Shown here: piece after piece, positions 42,359-50,667 of the stretch
Layout: each line of letters starts with the position of its first letter
How positions within the stretch are numbered: the stretch's first letter is position 1
NCBI RefSeq assembly: GCF_946407605.1
Contig: NZ_CAMJOS010000007.1
Location: forward strand, 44,800 to 108,799
Reading direction: 5' to 3'
DNA from: an uncultured Prevotella sp.
GTDB lineage: Bacteria > Bacteroidota > Bacteroidia > Bacteroidales > Bacteroidaceae
Length of the DNA: 64,000 nucleotides
The notes under the pieces: model-generated
Database searches by the model: none
What the model was told of the DNA's origin: nothing
What the model saw: only the letters and a program-made list of their open reading frames with translations
Position numbers and translations under genes: made by a program

Positions 42359-44731
42359 ATGATGAAAAGATACATTGCAGTTATCGCACTGATGCTTGAG
42401 GTGGTATTGGCAACGGCACAAGATGTCTATACCCAAGCGGAGAATGCATATAATATTGGACGGCTTGATTCTGCACTCGTCTTGTTAAAAAACAATGAGA
42501 GCAGTTTCCATGGTACCGATAAGCAGAAAGCCTATCGCCTCATGTCGCTTTGCTGTCTGGCGCTCGACCAGACGGAGGAGTCAGAGCATTATGCCAGCTT
42601 GCTGCTGCAGGAGAACAAGTATTTCTTCGGCTCGCTGGAAGACCCTGTGCGCTTTGTCGATATGATCAACCGCTTGCGCGAAGGCCGAGGCACCACCATT
42701 AAGACGGCATCTGGTCAGGAAGAGTTGATCGAGGAGGCCCCTGTGCCTGTCACCATCATCACCCGCGAGATGATTGACATGCTGAGTAATAACAGAAGTA
42801 TTGGACAGATATTGGCAGCCTATGTGCCTGGCATGAGCGATGTGTGCAGCTATTCTTTTTGTAACTATGCCATGCATGGCGTCTATACCTCTGGTCAGGA
42901 GAAGATTCTCGTCATGGAGAACGGCCACCGACTGAATGCCCGTTCCACTAACAACGGCAAGCTCGACTACGCCATCAGTACTGAGAAGATTGACCATATC
43001 GAGGTGCTGCGAGGCCCTGCCTCTTCGCTGTATGGTAACGTGGCTTTGACGGCTGTGGTCAATATCATCACCAGAAAAGGCAGCGAGATCAATGGCGTCA
43101 AGGGAAAATACGGTTATGGTTCGTTTGGCACCCATCGAGCCGACCTTACTGCAGGAACCTCTTTGATGGGTGTTGACGTTTTGGCATGGGCTTCAATCTA
43201 CACCTCACAGGGTGAGAAACTGAATATCCCCGCAGGTACTGGCTATTCACAAACGCCTCATGATGGCTATGCCTACGTAGGCCGTTATGAAGGAAAACCA
43301 TCCTATGACATTGGTATGAATTTAACCGTTAGTGATTTTACCTTAATGTTCTCCCAAAAATATGGCAAGCAGGTACCTCAGTATTCCTGGTTCGGCGAGG
43401 TATATGACTATGATAATTATCGTCACTTCCAGGGCAACTCTATCGGATACGCTATAGATGAGACACACATTGATTTGGGTTATTCCAAGAATTTTGGCTC
43501 CTTCAATTTAAATGCATCTGTCTATGGCGACAAATACCGATTTTATGACTATGCCGTCGTTTCTGATTCAACAATTAATGTCATCATTGCCGATGATTAC
43601 ACTCCTAAACGCGACGACCAGGGCAATCTCATTAACAAGACATTCCATCACCTTTATCAGGACGGTAATTGGGAAGAATACACGGTTGGTGGCGTATTAA
43701 AGGGCGATGCTTCATACAAAGTTGGCGCTATGAAAGGAAACTTGCTGGCAGGCATTCATTATGAATACTTTACACTTTATGACAATGAGGCTCTCATAGG
43801 TGAAGACTATGATCGTTTTACTACTGTGATAAGGGAGTCTAAGAATCCAATTAATAATGGACAAGAGACGAGCTTCTCTGCATTCGTTCAGTGTAAACAC
43901 TATTTTTCTGACAACCTTATTTTAAATGCAGGTCTGCGCTATGATAAGAAGTTCCGTAGCAACGATATGACTGTCGAGGCCTACTCGCCTCGTGTCGCCT
44001 TTGTCTATCTCCCCTCGAAGAAGTTCAGTGTCAAGGCCTCCTATTCACGCTCATTTGTTGATGCACCATACTTTTTCCGACAGAATACCACTAATCCCTA
44101 CAGAGGTAGTGAAAACTTGATGCCGGAATATATGAATGCCATCCAGCTCGACTTCCTGGGTAATATCACCGATCACTTCAACTACGACGTCAACTTGTTC
44201 TATAACCACCTGACCGATTTGATCTGTAATAACCCCAGCACCGAAATGGGTGTAGCAAAATATATCAACGCTGGTACTTTGAAACTTGCTGGTGCCGAGG
44301 TCGAGCTCAACTATAACTCAGCCTCGTTCCACTCGCGTTTCAGCACCACCATGCAGCGCGCCCTCAGTGCCGAGCAGTATTACTATAGCGACCACCATAT
44401 CTATAGCGTGCCCTGGTGCATAGCCAACCTCACTGGCGAGTATCGTGTGCTCAACAAGGCCAACCATCAGCTGTGGCTGGGTGGCAATGCACGCTATACC
44501 TCTCGTACGCTGAACAAGGCCAATTCACGTATAAAGGACAGCGAGGACGTCTATTTCGATGGTCTCTGTCTGTTCGACCTGCGCCTGAAGTACCACTATA
44601 GCGACTTTATGCAGTTCTCGCTCGACTGCGACAATGTGTTCAACACCCATTACGAGATTGGCGGCACCTCCTATCTGCCTTACCGCTATCCGGGACGTAT
44701 TGTCATGGGAACCATATCGTTCAAGCTCTAA
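42359..44731 (+). CDS. TonB-dependent receptor with a TPR-like N-terminal extension
   Basis: A 790-residue outer-membrane receptor, 13 bases after the NRPS. After the signal peptide (MLEVVLATA) it has about 90 residues that look like two or three TPR-type helices (YTQAENAYNIGRLDSALVLL, KAYRLMSLCCLALDQTEESE) rather than the common carboxypeptidase-regulatory domain. The plug follows (VPVTIITREMIDML, KILVMENGHRLNA, IEVLRGPASSLYGNVALTAVVNI), then a barrel ending GTISFKL. Position suggests that it takes up the NRPS product or its metal complex. The central part (about 43300-43900) is more AT-rich than both ends, so the gene may be a mosaic. Confidence 0.88.
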   Translation: MMKRYIAVIALMLEVVLATAQDVYTQAENAYNIGRLDSALVLLKNNESSFHGTDKQKAYRLMSLCCLALDQTEESEHYASLLLQENKYFFGSLEDPVRFVDMINRLREGRGTTIKTASGQEELIEEAPVPVTIITREMIDMLSNNRSIGQILAAYVPGMSDVCSYSFCNYAMHGVYTSGQEKILVMENGHRLNARSTNNGKLDYAISTEKIDHIEVLRGPASSLYGNVALTAVVNIITRKGSEINGVKGKYGYGSFGTHRADLTAGTSLMGVDVLAWASIYTSQGEKLNIPAGTGYSQTPHDGYAYVGRYEGKPSYDIGMNLTVSDFTLMFSQKYGKQVPQYSWFGEVYDYDNYRHFQGNSIGYAIDETHIDLGYSKNFGSFNLNASVYGDKYRFYDYAVVSDSTINVIIADDYTPKRDDQGNLINKTFHHLYQDGNWEEYTVGGVLKGDASYKVGAMKGNLLAGIHYEYFTLYDNEALIGEDYDRFTTVIRESKNPINNGQETSFSAFVQCKHYFSDNLILNAGLRYDKKFRSNDMTVEAYSPRVAFVYLPSKKFSVKASYSRSFVDAPYFFRQNTTNPYRGSENLMPEYMNAIQLDFLGNITDHFNYDVNLFYNHLTDLICNNPSTEMGVAKYINAGTLKLAGAEVELNYNSASFHSRFSTTMQRALSAEQYYYSDHHIYSVPWCIANLTGEYRVLNKANHQLWLGGNARYTSRTLNKANSRIKDSEDVYFDGLCLFDLRLKYHYSDFMQFSLDCDNVFNTHYEIGGTSYLPYRYPGRIVMGTISFKL

Positions 44732-44740
44732 TAGGAAAAT

Positions 44741-46510
44741 ATGGGCGGTAAAGACGAGCAGCAGAAGAAAGACTACCTCATAGCCAAGGCCCTCCATAAG
44801 TTCATGTGGGCCTCCATTCTGGCATCGTTGGCATCGCAGATAGCCATGACCACCGATGCCATCGTGGTCAGCCAGTTCATTGGTCCTGAGGCTATCTCTG
44901 CCATCAACCTCACGGTGCCTGTCGTCATGACCTTCCATTTCCTGATGATGCTCTTCGGCATGGGCGGCACCGTCCTGGTGGCCAAGTCGCTGGGTGAGCG
45001 CGATGTTAATACCACCAACAGCGTGTTTACCTCCACGCTGATAGGTCTTGTGTCTGTTGGTGTGCTCTTCTCTGTGCTGCTGCTGATCTTCAGTCCCCAG
45101 GTGGCCAGCTTCATCACCAACGACACGCCTGTTGTCTATGACTTGTCGCTGCGCTATCTGCGTATCATGCTCATAGGCATCACGCTTTCCATTCTCTTCA
45201 TGACCCTCACCAACTTCATCAAGACTGACGGCAATCCTCAGATGGTGATGAAGGCTGTGTTCATCAGCAGCGTTGTCAACCTGGTGCTCGACATCCTTTT
45301 CGTGGCAGTGCTCAAGACAGGTATCGAGGGTTCTGCCTGGGCCTCCATCATTGGGTGTGTTGTGGCCCTGCTGTATTGCGTTCGTCATTTCCGTAGTGCC
45401 AACAACTCCTATCATTGGCAGTTTGATTACAAACAGTGTCACCGTTATATCCTGAAAGGCGCCAAGACAGGCTTCCCCATGGGCATCAACACCCTGCTGC
45501 TGGGCCTCTGCACCTATGCCGTCAACAGCATCATCCTGGGCAGTCTTGGTGCCGATGGCGTCTTTGTGTGGGCCGTCTGTTTCCAGCTGTTCCTCATCCT
45601 TCAGATGGTGTTGGCCGGAGTGGCCACCTCCATCTATTCCATTGGCGGCCTGTTGATAGGCGAGAAAGATATCGTGGGTCTGCGTCTGCTCACCAACAAG
45701 GTGATGAAGTACATCTGCCTCAGCCTGCTGGCCGTCACCCTGTTTGTCATCATCACCCCCGAGAGTATTGGGTGGCTCTTCTCCAGCGAGAGCGTCCCGT
45801 CAGATGGTATGCTCCACAGCGCCTTGCGCATCTATGCCCTGCTGCTCATCCCTTACGCCGTTGCGGTGGTCTATCGCATCCTTTATCAGGTGCTGGGCTA
45901 TTGGTCGCTCAGCGTGGTGTTGAGCATTGTTCAGATGGCCTTTATGGTGCTGTTTGTGGGGCTGTTGGCCTGGCTCAAGCCCGAGTGGCTGTGGTGGGGC
46001 TTCCCCGTGTCCAGTCTGTTCCTGCTGGCCGTCTATTGGGTTATCACCCTGTTCATCCACCACAAGAACCCTGATGCCGAGGTGATGACCCTCATACCAC
46101 AGGCTGCCGATGCCCAGTCGTTGAATTTCTCCGTCAAGTATCAGACAGAGGATGTGCAGCGTGCCCTCGAGACCATCAGCACCTTCCTCGAGACCTGCGA
46201 TGTTGACCCAGCCACCTCGTTACAGATCAATCTCTGCTGTGAGGAGCTCATGTATAATATCGTTACCTATGCCGTCAACAAAGATGCCGACAAGCATCTC
46301 TTCGACGTGCATATCGTCTGTCGCGACGATGTTGTCTCCGTACTGATCAAGGACGATGGCAAGCCCTTCAACCCTGTGATAAAAAACGCCACCATCAATG
46401 AAGATGGTGACGGATTAGGTCTTGCCCTAGTCAATATGCTGTCCAATATTCAGTACAAGTTCATGTACAATCAGAATGTGGTCTTCCTCACATTCCAGCG
46501 CGAAGGGTGA
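44741..46510 (+). CDS. MATE exporter fused to an RsbW-like ATPase domain
   Basis: A 589-residue protein. Residues 1 to about 445 form a MATE transporter: about 12 membrane segments, with SQIAMTTDAIVVSQFIGPEAISAINL and FGMGGTVLVAKSLGE at the start. From about 455 comes a soluble HATPase of the anti-sigma/serine-kinase type, with NLCCEELMYNIVTYAV (N-box), IKDDGKPFNP (G1) and GDGLGLALV (G2). RsbW-type domains phosphorylate or bind STAS proteins and bind sigma factors. Fused to a pump, it could couple export to signalling. It closes the operon that starts with an RsbU-type phosphatase. The pump is the likely exporter of the NRPS product. Confidence 0.9.
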   Translation: MGGKDEQQKKDYLIAKALHKFMWASILASLASQIAMTTDAIVVSQFIGPEAISAINLTVPVVMTFHFLMMLFGMGGTVLVAKSLGERDVNTTNSVFTSTLIGLVSVGVLFSVLLLIFSPQVASFITNDTPVVYDLSLRYLRIMLIGITLSILFMTLTNFIKTDGNPQMVMKAVFISSVVNLVLDILFVAVLKTGIEGSAWASIIGCVVALLYCVRHFRSANNSYHWQFDYKQCHRYILKGAKTGFPMGINTLLLGLCTYAVNSIILGSLGADGVFVWAVCFQLFLILQMVLAGVATSIYSIGGLLIGEKDIVGLRLLTNKVMKYICLSLLAVTLFVIITPESIGWLFSSESVPSDGMLHSALRIYALLLIPYAVAVVYRILYQVLGYWSLSVVLSIVQMAFMVLFVGLLAWLKPEWLWWGFPVSSLFLLAVYWVITLFIHHKNPDAEVMTLIPQAADAQSLNFSVKYQTEDVQRALETISTFLETCDVDPATSLQINLCCEELMYNIVTYAVNKDADKHLFDVHIVCRDDVVSVLIKDDGKPFNPVIKNATINEDGDGLGLALVNMLSNIQYKFMYNQNVVFLTFQREG

Positions 46511-46537
46511 GAAAGGGCAACGCCTATCTTTATTATC

Positions 46538-47707
46538 TTATTGCAGGCTATCCTGATACCATTCGAAGAGCTTCTGAACGCCATCTTCGATTTCTACCTT
46601 ATGCATCCAGCCAAGGGAGTGGAGCTTGGATACATCGATGAGTTTACGCATGGTGCCATCGGGTTTTGAGGCGTCGAACTCAACGGTGCCCTCAAAGCCT
46701 ACGGCCTTGACCACCAATTCTGAGAGTTCACGGATGGTGAGTTCCTTGCCTGTGCCCACATTGATGTGGCAGTTGCGGATCTCACCAAGGCTGGGGATAT
46801 AACCACCACGGCCTGCACTATGATTGCGATCCACAGCACCATCGGTGGTGGCACCATAATGTACACTCGAGTATTTCTCGATACCAATAATGTCGCTGAA
46901 ATTGACATTCAGGAGTACATGGACTGAGGCATCGGCCATATCTTCCGACCACAAGAATTCACGTAATGGAGTACCTGTACCCCAGAGTGTCACCTTGTTA
47001 TTCTCTATTCCATATTTTGCTAAAACTTTCAGGATGTCTTCCTTAGATGCATCGCCAGTGACGCCTTCAACAGGACGCTTGTTCAGGTCGATAGCTATCT
47101 TGTCCCAGGCGCCATCATGAATGAGTTTGGCAAGGTAGACCTTGCGCATCATGGCGGGCATGACATGGCTGTTTTCCAGATGGAAGTTATCGTTGGGACC
47201 ATAGAGATTAGTTGGCATCACGGCGATATAGTTGGTGCCATACTGCAGGTTATAGCTCTCGCACATCTTTAGGCCGGCAATCTTCGCAATGGCGTATTCC
47301 TCATTGGTATATTCCAAGGGCGAGGTCAACAGGCAGTCTTCCTTCATGGGTTGAGGTGCATTCTTGGGATAAATACAAGTACTACCCAAGAACAGCAACT
47401 TCTTGACGCCATGGGCGTAGGCTTCGCTGATGACATTGCACTGGATTTTCATGTTCATCATGATGAAGTCGGCACGATAGAGCATATTGGCCATGATGCC
47501 GCCGACAAAGGCAGCAGCCAACACCACAGCATCAGGCTGCTCTTCATCGAAGAAATTCTTGACTGCGACCTGGTCGGTCAAGTCCAGTTCCTTATGACTA
47601 CGCCCTACAAGGTTGTTATACCCCCGCCGCAGCAGGTTATTCCAAATAGCGGAGCCCACTAGTCCGTGATGCCCCGCTACATATATTTTCGCGTTTTTAT
47701 CTAACAC
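46538..47707 (-). CDS. fcl: GDP-L-fucose synthase
   Basis: This NADPH-dependent epimerase/reductase turns GDP-4-keto-6-deoxymannose into GDP-L-fucose. Signatures are IYVAGHHGLVGSAIW (nucleotide loop), LFLGSTCIYPKNAPQPMKE and the YxxxK catalytic pair in EEYAIAKIAG. There is no ATG at the 5' end. The best start is GTG at 47707 (VLDKNAKIY), because the upstream in-frame TTG lies inside the heptamer array. The array runs directly up to the start and probably displaced an older one. At about 390 residues it is longer than the 310-320 typical of Fcl, partly from a segment near 180-260. It is the last gene of manC-gmd-fcl. Confidence 0.92.
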   Translation of the reverse strand: MLDKNAKIYVAGHHGLVGSAIWNNLLRRGYNNLVGRSHKELDLTDQVAVKNFFDEEQPDAVVLAAAFVGGIMANMLYRADFIMMNMKIQCNVISEAYAHGVKKLLFLGSTCIYPKNAPQPMKEDCLLTSPLEYTNEEYAIAKIAGLKMCESYNLQYGTNYIAVMPTNLYGPNDNFHLENSHVMPAMMRKVYLAKLIHDGAWDKIAIDLNKRPVEGVTGDASKEDILKVLAKYGIENNKVTLWGTGTPLREFLWSEDMADASVHVLLNVNFSDIIGIEKYSSVHYGATTDGAVDRNHSAGRGGYIPSLGEIRNCHINVGTGKELTIRELSELVVKAVGFEGTVEFDASKPDGTMRKLIDVSKLHSLGWMHKVEIEDGVQKLFEWYQDSLQ

Positions 47708-47740
47708 AATTCTCAATTGTCAATTTTCAATTATCAATTA
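47707..47740. repeat. Seven-base-period array between gmd and fcl
   Basis: CAATTCT, CAATTGT, CAATTTT, CAATTAT and a partial CAATTA fill the whole gap between the two genes. They supply one base of the fcl start codon and the stop codon of gmd (47738-47740). Confidence 0.8.
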
Positions 47741-48847
47741 CTTCACGATGCCCTTTTCGAGGTATTCAGCGAGGTTGGTGCGGACTTTGGCGGCGGCACC
47801 TTCGGCGGCGACTTTGGCGATGTCGGAGTCGACCATGATCTTTACCAGTTGCTCGAAAGAGGTCTTGGAGGGGTTCCAGCCGAGCTTGGACTTAGCCTTG
47901 GTGGGGTCGCCCCAGAGGTTGACGACGTCGGTAGGACGATAGAAATCTTCGCTGACTGCAACAACGGTATTGCCAATCAGAGCATCTGGACCACTGACAA
48001 CAATGCCCTTCTCGTTGATGCCTTCGCCTTCGAACTTGAGTTCGATGCCGGCATGACGGAAGGCGAGCTGGGTGAACTCACGGACAGAATGCTGAACACC
48101 AGTGGCGATGACGAAGTCGTCGGGCTTAGGTTGCTGGAGAATGAGCCACATGCACTCCACATAGTCCTTGGCATAGCCCCAGTCGCGCAGGCTGTCAAGA
48201 TTACCGAGATAGAGGCAGTCCTGAAGACCCTGCGAGATGCGTGCTGCGGCGAGGGTGATCTTACGGGTGACGAAGGTCTCTCCACGACGCTCACTCTCGT
48301 GGTTGAACAGGATGCCTGAACAGCAGTACATATCGTAAGCCTCACGATACTCCTTCACAATCCAGAAGCCATACTGCTTGGCCACGGCATAGGGTGAGTA
48401 GGGGTGGAAGGGTGTCTCCTCGTTTTGGGGTACCTCTTCAACTTTGCCATAGAGCTCGGAGGTGCTGGCCTGATAGATGCGACAGGTATCCTTGAGTCCT
48501 AACTGTCGTACTGCCTCGAGGATGCGCAATACACCTACAGCATCGACGTCGGCCGTATATTCCGGAGAGTCGAAGCTGACCTGCACATGACTCTGTGCAG
48601 CGAGGTTATAAATCTCTGTGGGCTGCACCTTGCCGATGACGCCCAGCACGCTCATCGAGTCGCCCAGGTCGGCATAGTGCAGATGGAAATGAGGCTTTCC
48701 TTCAAGATGTGCGATGCGCTCGCGGAAGTCCACACTACTTCGGCGGATGGTGCCGTGAACGTCGTAACCTTTCTCTAAGAGGAACTCAGCCAGATAGGAA
48801 CCATCTTGACCTGTGATGCCAGTGATGAGAGCTATTTTATTATTCAT
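47738..48847 (-). CDS. gmd: GDP-mannose 4,6-dehydratase
   Basis: Gmd makes GDP-4-keto-6-deoxymannose, the substrate of Fcl. The 369-residue SDR protein starts [23 protein letters not shown] with the GxxGxxG cofactor loop. It has [24 protein letters not shown] with the catalytic Ser/Thr, and the YxxxK pair in [10 protein letters not shown], followed by [17 protein letters not shown], a Gmd signature. It lies 8 bases after manC. The tail ends in KGIVK at the heptamer array. Confidence 0.96.
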   Translation of the reverse strand: MNNKIALITGITGQDGSYLAEFLLEKGYDVHGTIRRSSVDFRERIAHLEGKPHFHLHYADLGDSMSVLGVIGKVQPTEIYNLAAQSHVQVSFDSPEYTADVDAVGVLRILEAVRQLGLKDTCRIYQASTSELYGKVEEVPQNEETPFHPYSPYAVAKQYGFWIVKEYREAYDMYCCSGILFNHESERRGETFVTRKITLAAARISQGLQDCLYLGNLDSLRDWGYAKDYVECMWLILQQPKPDDFVIATGVQHSVREFTQLAFRHAGIELKFEGEGINEKGIVVSGPDALIGNTVVAVSEDFYRPTDVVNLWGDPTKAKSKLGWNPSKTSFEQLVKIMVDSDIAKVAAEGAAAKVRTNLAEYLEKGIVK

Positions 48848-48855
48848 GCCAAAAA

Positions 48856-49923
48856 TCAGTTTTCGCCCGAGAACTGCTTGATACGCTGTTCCTCGGACAG
48901 TTTACATATAAGTAGGGTGTCGTTGTTCTCTGCTACGATATAGCCGTCGAGGCCCTGGATGACCACCTTCTTCTCCTGAGTCGTGTGAATCATGCAGTTG
49001 TGGGTTTCGAACAGATTGATATCGTTGCCGATGCAGGCATTGCCGTAGATGTCGCGCTTCGACTGTGTGAGCAGCGAGCCCCAGGTGCCCAGGTCGCTCC
49101 ATCCGAAGTCGGCTGGACATACGAATATCTCTTCTGCCTTCTCCATGATAGCGTAGTCAACAGAGATATTCTCACACTGCGGGAATTTCTCGTTGATCAT
49201 CTCCTGCTCCTGCGGTGTGCCGTAGATGGGCAGCATCTGCTCGAAGATCTTGTTCATCTTGGGCTGATAGACGCGGAAGGCGTTGACGATGGTGTTGACG
49301 TTCCAGATGAAGATGCCGGCATTCCAGAAGTAATAGTTCTTCTTGATATACTGCTGGGCGGTCTTCAGGTCGGGCTTCTCACGGAAGGAGTCCACACGAT
49401 AGATGCTCTTATTGCGCAGCGACGATGCAGAGAGGTCGGCCTGGATATAGCCGTAGCCTGTCTCAGGACGCGAGGGCTTCATGCCCAGCGTGACGATGGC
49501 ATCGCTGTCGGCAGTGAAGTCCATACAGTCTTTGATGACACGTTGGAACTCAGGCACGTTCATCACAATATGGTCGCTGGGTGTCACGACGATGTTGGCC
49601 TTCGGGTCTTGCGCCTTGATGCGCCACGATACATAGGCGATGCAAGGAGCGGTGTTTCGGCGGCAAGGCTCGCAGAGGATATTTCCCCGAGGCATTTTGG
49701 GCAACTGCTCTGCTACGATGTCGGCATACTTCTCGTTGGTGACCACCCATATATGCTCGGGGGCTACCAACGAACCAAAACGCTCCACGGTGAGCTGCAG
49801 GAGGGTCTTACCCGTTCCCAGCACATCTATGAACTGCTTAGGGCACTCTGCAGTGCTCATAGGCCAGAAGCGACTGCCTACGCCTCCAGCCATAATGACC
49901 AGATGATTGTTGATTTTTGGCAT
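48856..49923 (-). CDS. manC: Mannose-1-phosphate guanylyltransferase
   Basis: ManC joins mannose-1-phosphate and GTP to give GDP-mannose, which feeds Gmd and Fcl. I chose the ATG at 49923 ([20 protein letters not shown]) over the upstream in-frame codon. [10 protein letters not shown] is the nucleotidyltransferase loop, with VTPSDHIV and FREKP further on. At 355 residues it is the short form without the isomerase domain found in larger ManC proteins. Its promoter box is at 49952-49959. The three-gene operon probably supplies fucose for capsule, glycoprotein or lipopolysaccharide; the glycosyltransferases are elsewhere. Confidence 0.93.
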   Translation of the reverse strand: MPKINNHLVIMAGGVGSRFWPMSTAECPKQFIDVLGTGKTLLQLTVERFGSLVAPEHIWVVTNEKYADIVAEQLPKMPRGNILCEPCRRNTAPCIAYVSWRIKAQDPKANIVVTPSDHIVMNVPEFQRVIKDCMDFTADSDAIVTLGMKPSRPETGYGYIQADLSASSLRNKSIYRVDSFREKPDLKTAQQYIKKNYYFWNAGIFIWNVNTIVNAFRVYQPKMNKIFEQMLPIYGTPQEQEMINEKFPQCENISVDYAIMEKAEEIFVCPADFGWSDLGTWGSLLTQSKRDIYGNACIGNDINLFETHNCMIHTTQEKKVVIQGLDGYIVAENNDTLLICKLSEEQRIKQFSGEN

Positions 49924-49951
49924 AATTAATCTCGTTTTATTCAATAATCGG

Positions 49952-49959
49952 CAAAATTA
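49952..49959 (-). promoter_or_regulatory. -7 box of manC-gmd-fcl
   Basis: The minus strand reads TAATTTTG, 28 bases before the chosen manC ATG. Confidence 0.5.
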
Positions 49960-50034
49960 CGCAAATTTTCCGAGATGGACAAGCAAATCCCGGAAAATAT
50001 TATAAATAGGTGTGTATGTCGTGACTTATGTCGG

Positions 50035-50661
50035 TTAAGCGTTCTTGTTCTTAACTACGTGCTTAATGACGAAATAGAGGATGGCGAGAGCCACGAGTGC
50101 GAGGATGACAATCACGATATAGTGGTTGTATTCCTTGATGGTATCTTCCAGCTGGTCTTCGGGCACGATGGTGGCGAGATACCAACCCATGGCGGCGAGG
50201 ATGGCATGCCAGAGGCCTGCGCCGATGGTGGTGTAGAGCAGGAACTTCCAGTATGTCATGCGAGCCAGTCCTGCGGGAATGCTGATGAGGTGGCGAATGC
50301 CTGGAATGAGTCGTCCGGTGAGTGTGGCCACCACGCCGTGATTGTCAAAGTACTGCTCGCTCTTCTCCACCTTCTTCTGGTTGAGCAGACACATCTTGCC
50401 CCATTTGCTATTGGCGAACTTATAGATGACGGGACGCCCCACATAGAGTGCCACGAAATAATTGATGGATGCTCCCAGGTCGGCACCGATGGTAGCAAAG
50501 AGCACCACGAGAAAGACGTTCAGTTCGCCGCTATGTGCATGAAAGGCGGCAGGAGCCACCACCAGCTCAGAGGGTACAGGTATTACGGTGCTCTCCAACA
50601 GCATGAGCAGCAGAATAGTACCGTAGTTCAGGTTTCCTAAAAGTGCTGAAATCCAATTCAT
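50035..50661 (-). CDS. DedA-family membrane protein
   Basis: A 208-residue inner-membrane protein of the DedA/SNARE-associated family. ESTVIPVPSELVVAPAAF near the start and FDNHGVVATLTGRLIPGIRHLISIPAGLARM in the middle are the family motifs, the latter with the conserved Arg residues. There are four to five hydrophobic segments and a Lys-rich tail. Members help maintain membrane lipid asymmetry and proton motive force, and some flip undecaprenyl phosphate. It lies 6 bases after the TPR gene and likely belongs to the mltG-glnS-TPR-dedA run. Confidence 0.9.
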   Translation of the reverse strand: MNWISALLGNLNYGTILLLMLLESTVIPVPSELVVAPAAFHAHSGELNVFLVVLFATIGADLGASINYFVALYVGRPVIYKFANSKWGKMCLLNQKKVEKSEQYFDNHGVVATLTGRLIPGIRHLISIPAGLARMTYWKFLLYTTIGAGLWHAILAAMGWYLATIVPEDQLEDTIKEYNHYIVIVILALVALAILYFVIKHVVKNKNA

Positions 50662-50667
50662 TATATC

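Noticed and set aside
48985..49929. 314-codon open frame opposite manC
   Set aside because: manC is certain by motif and operon context. The opposite frame has no family resemblance.
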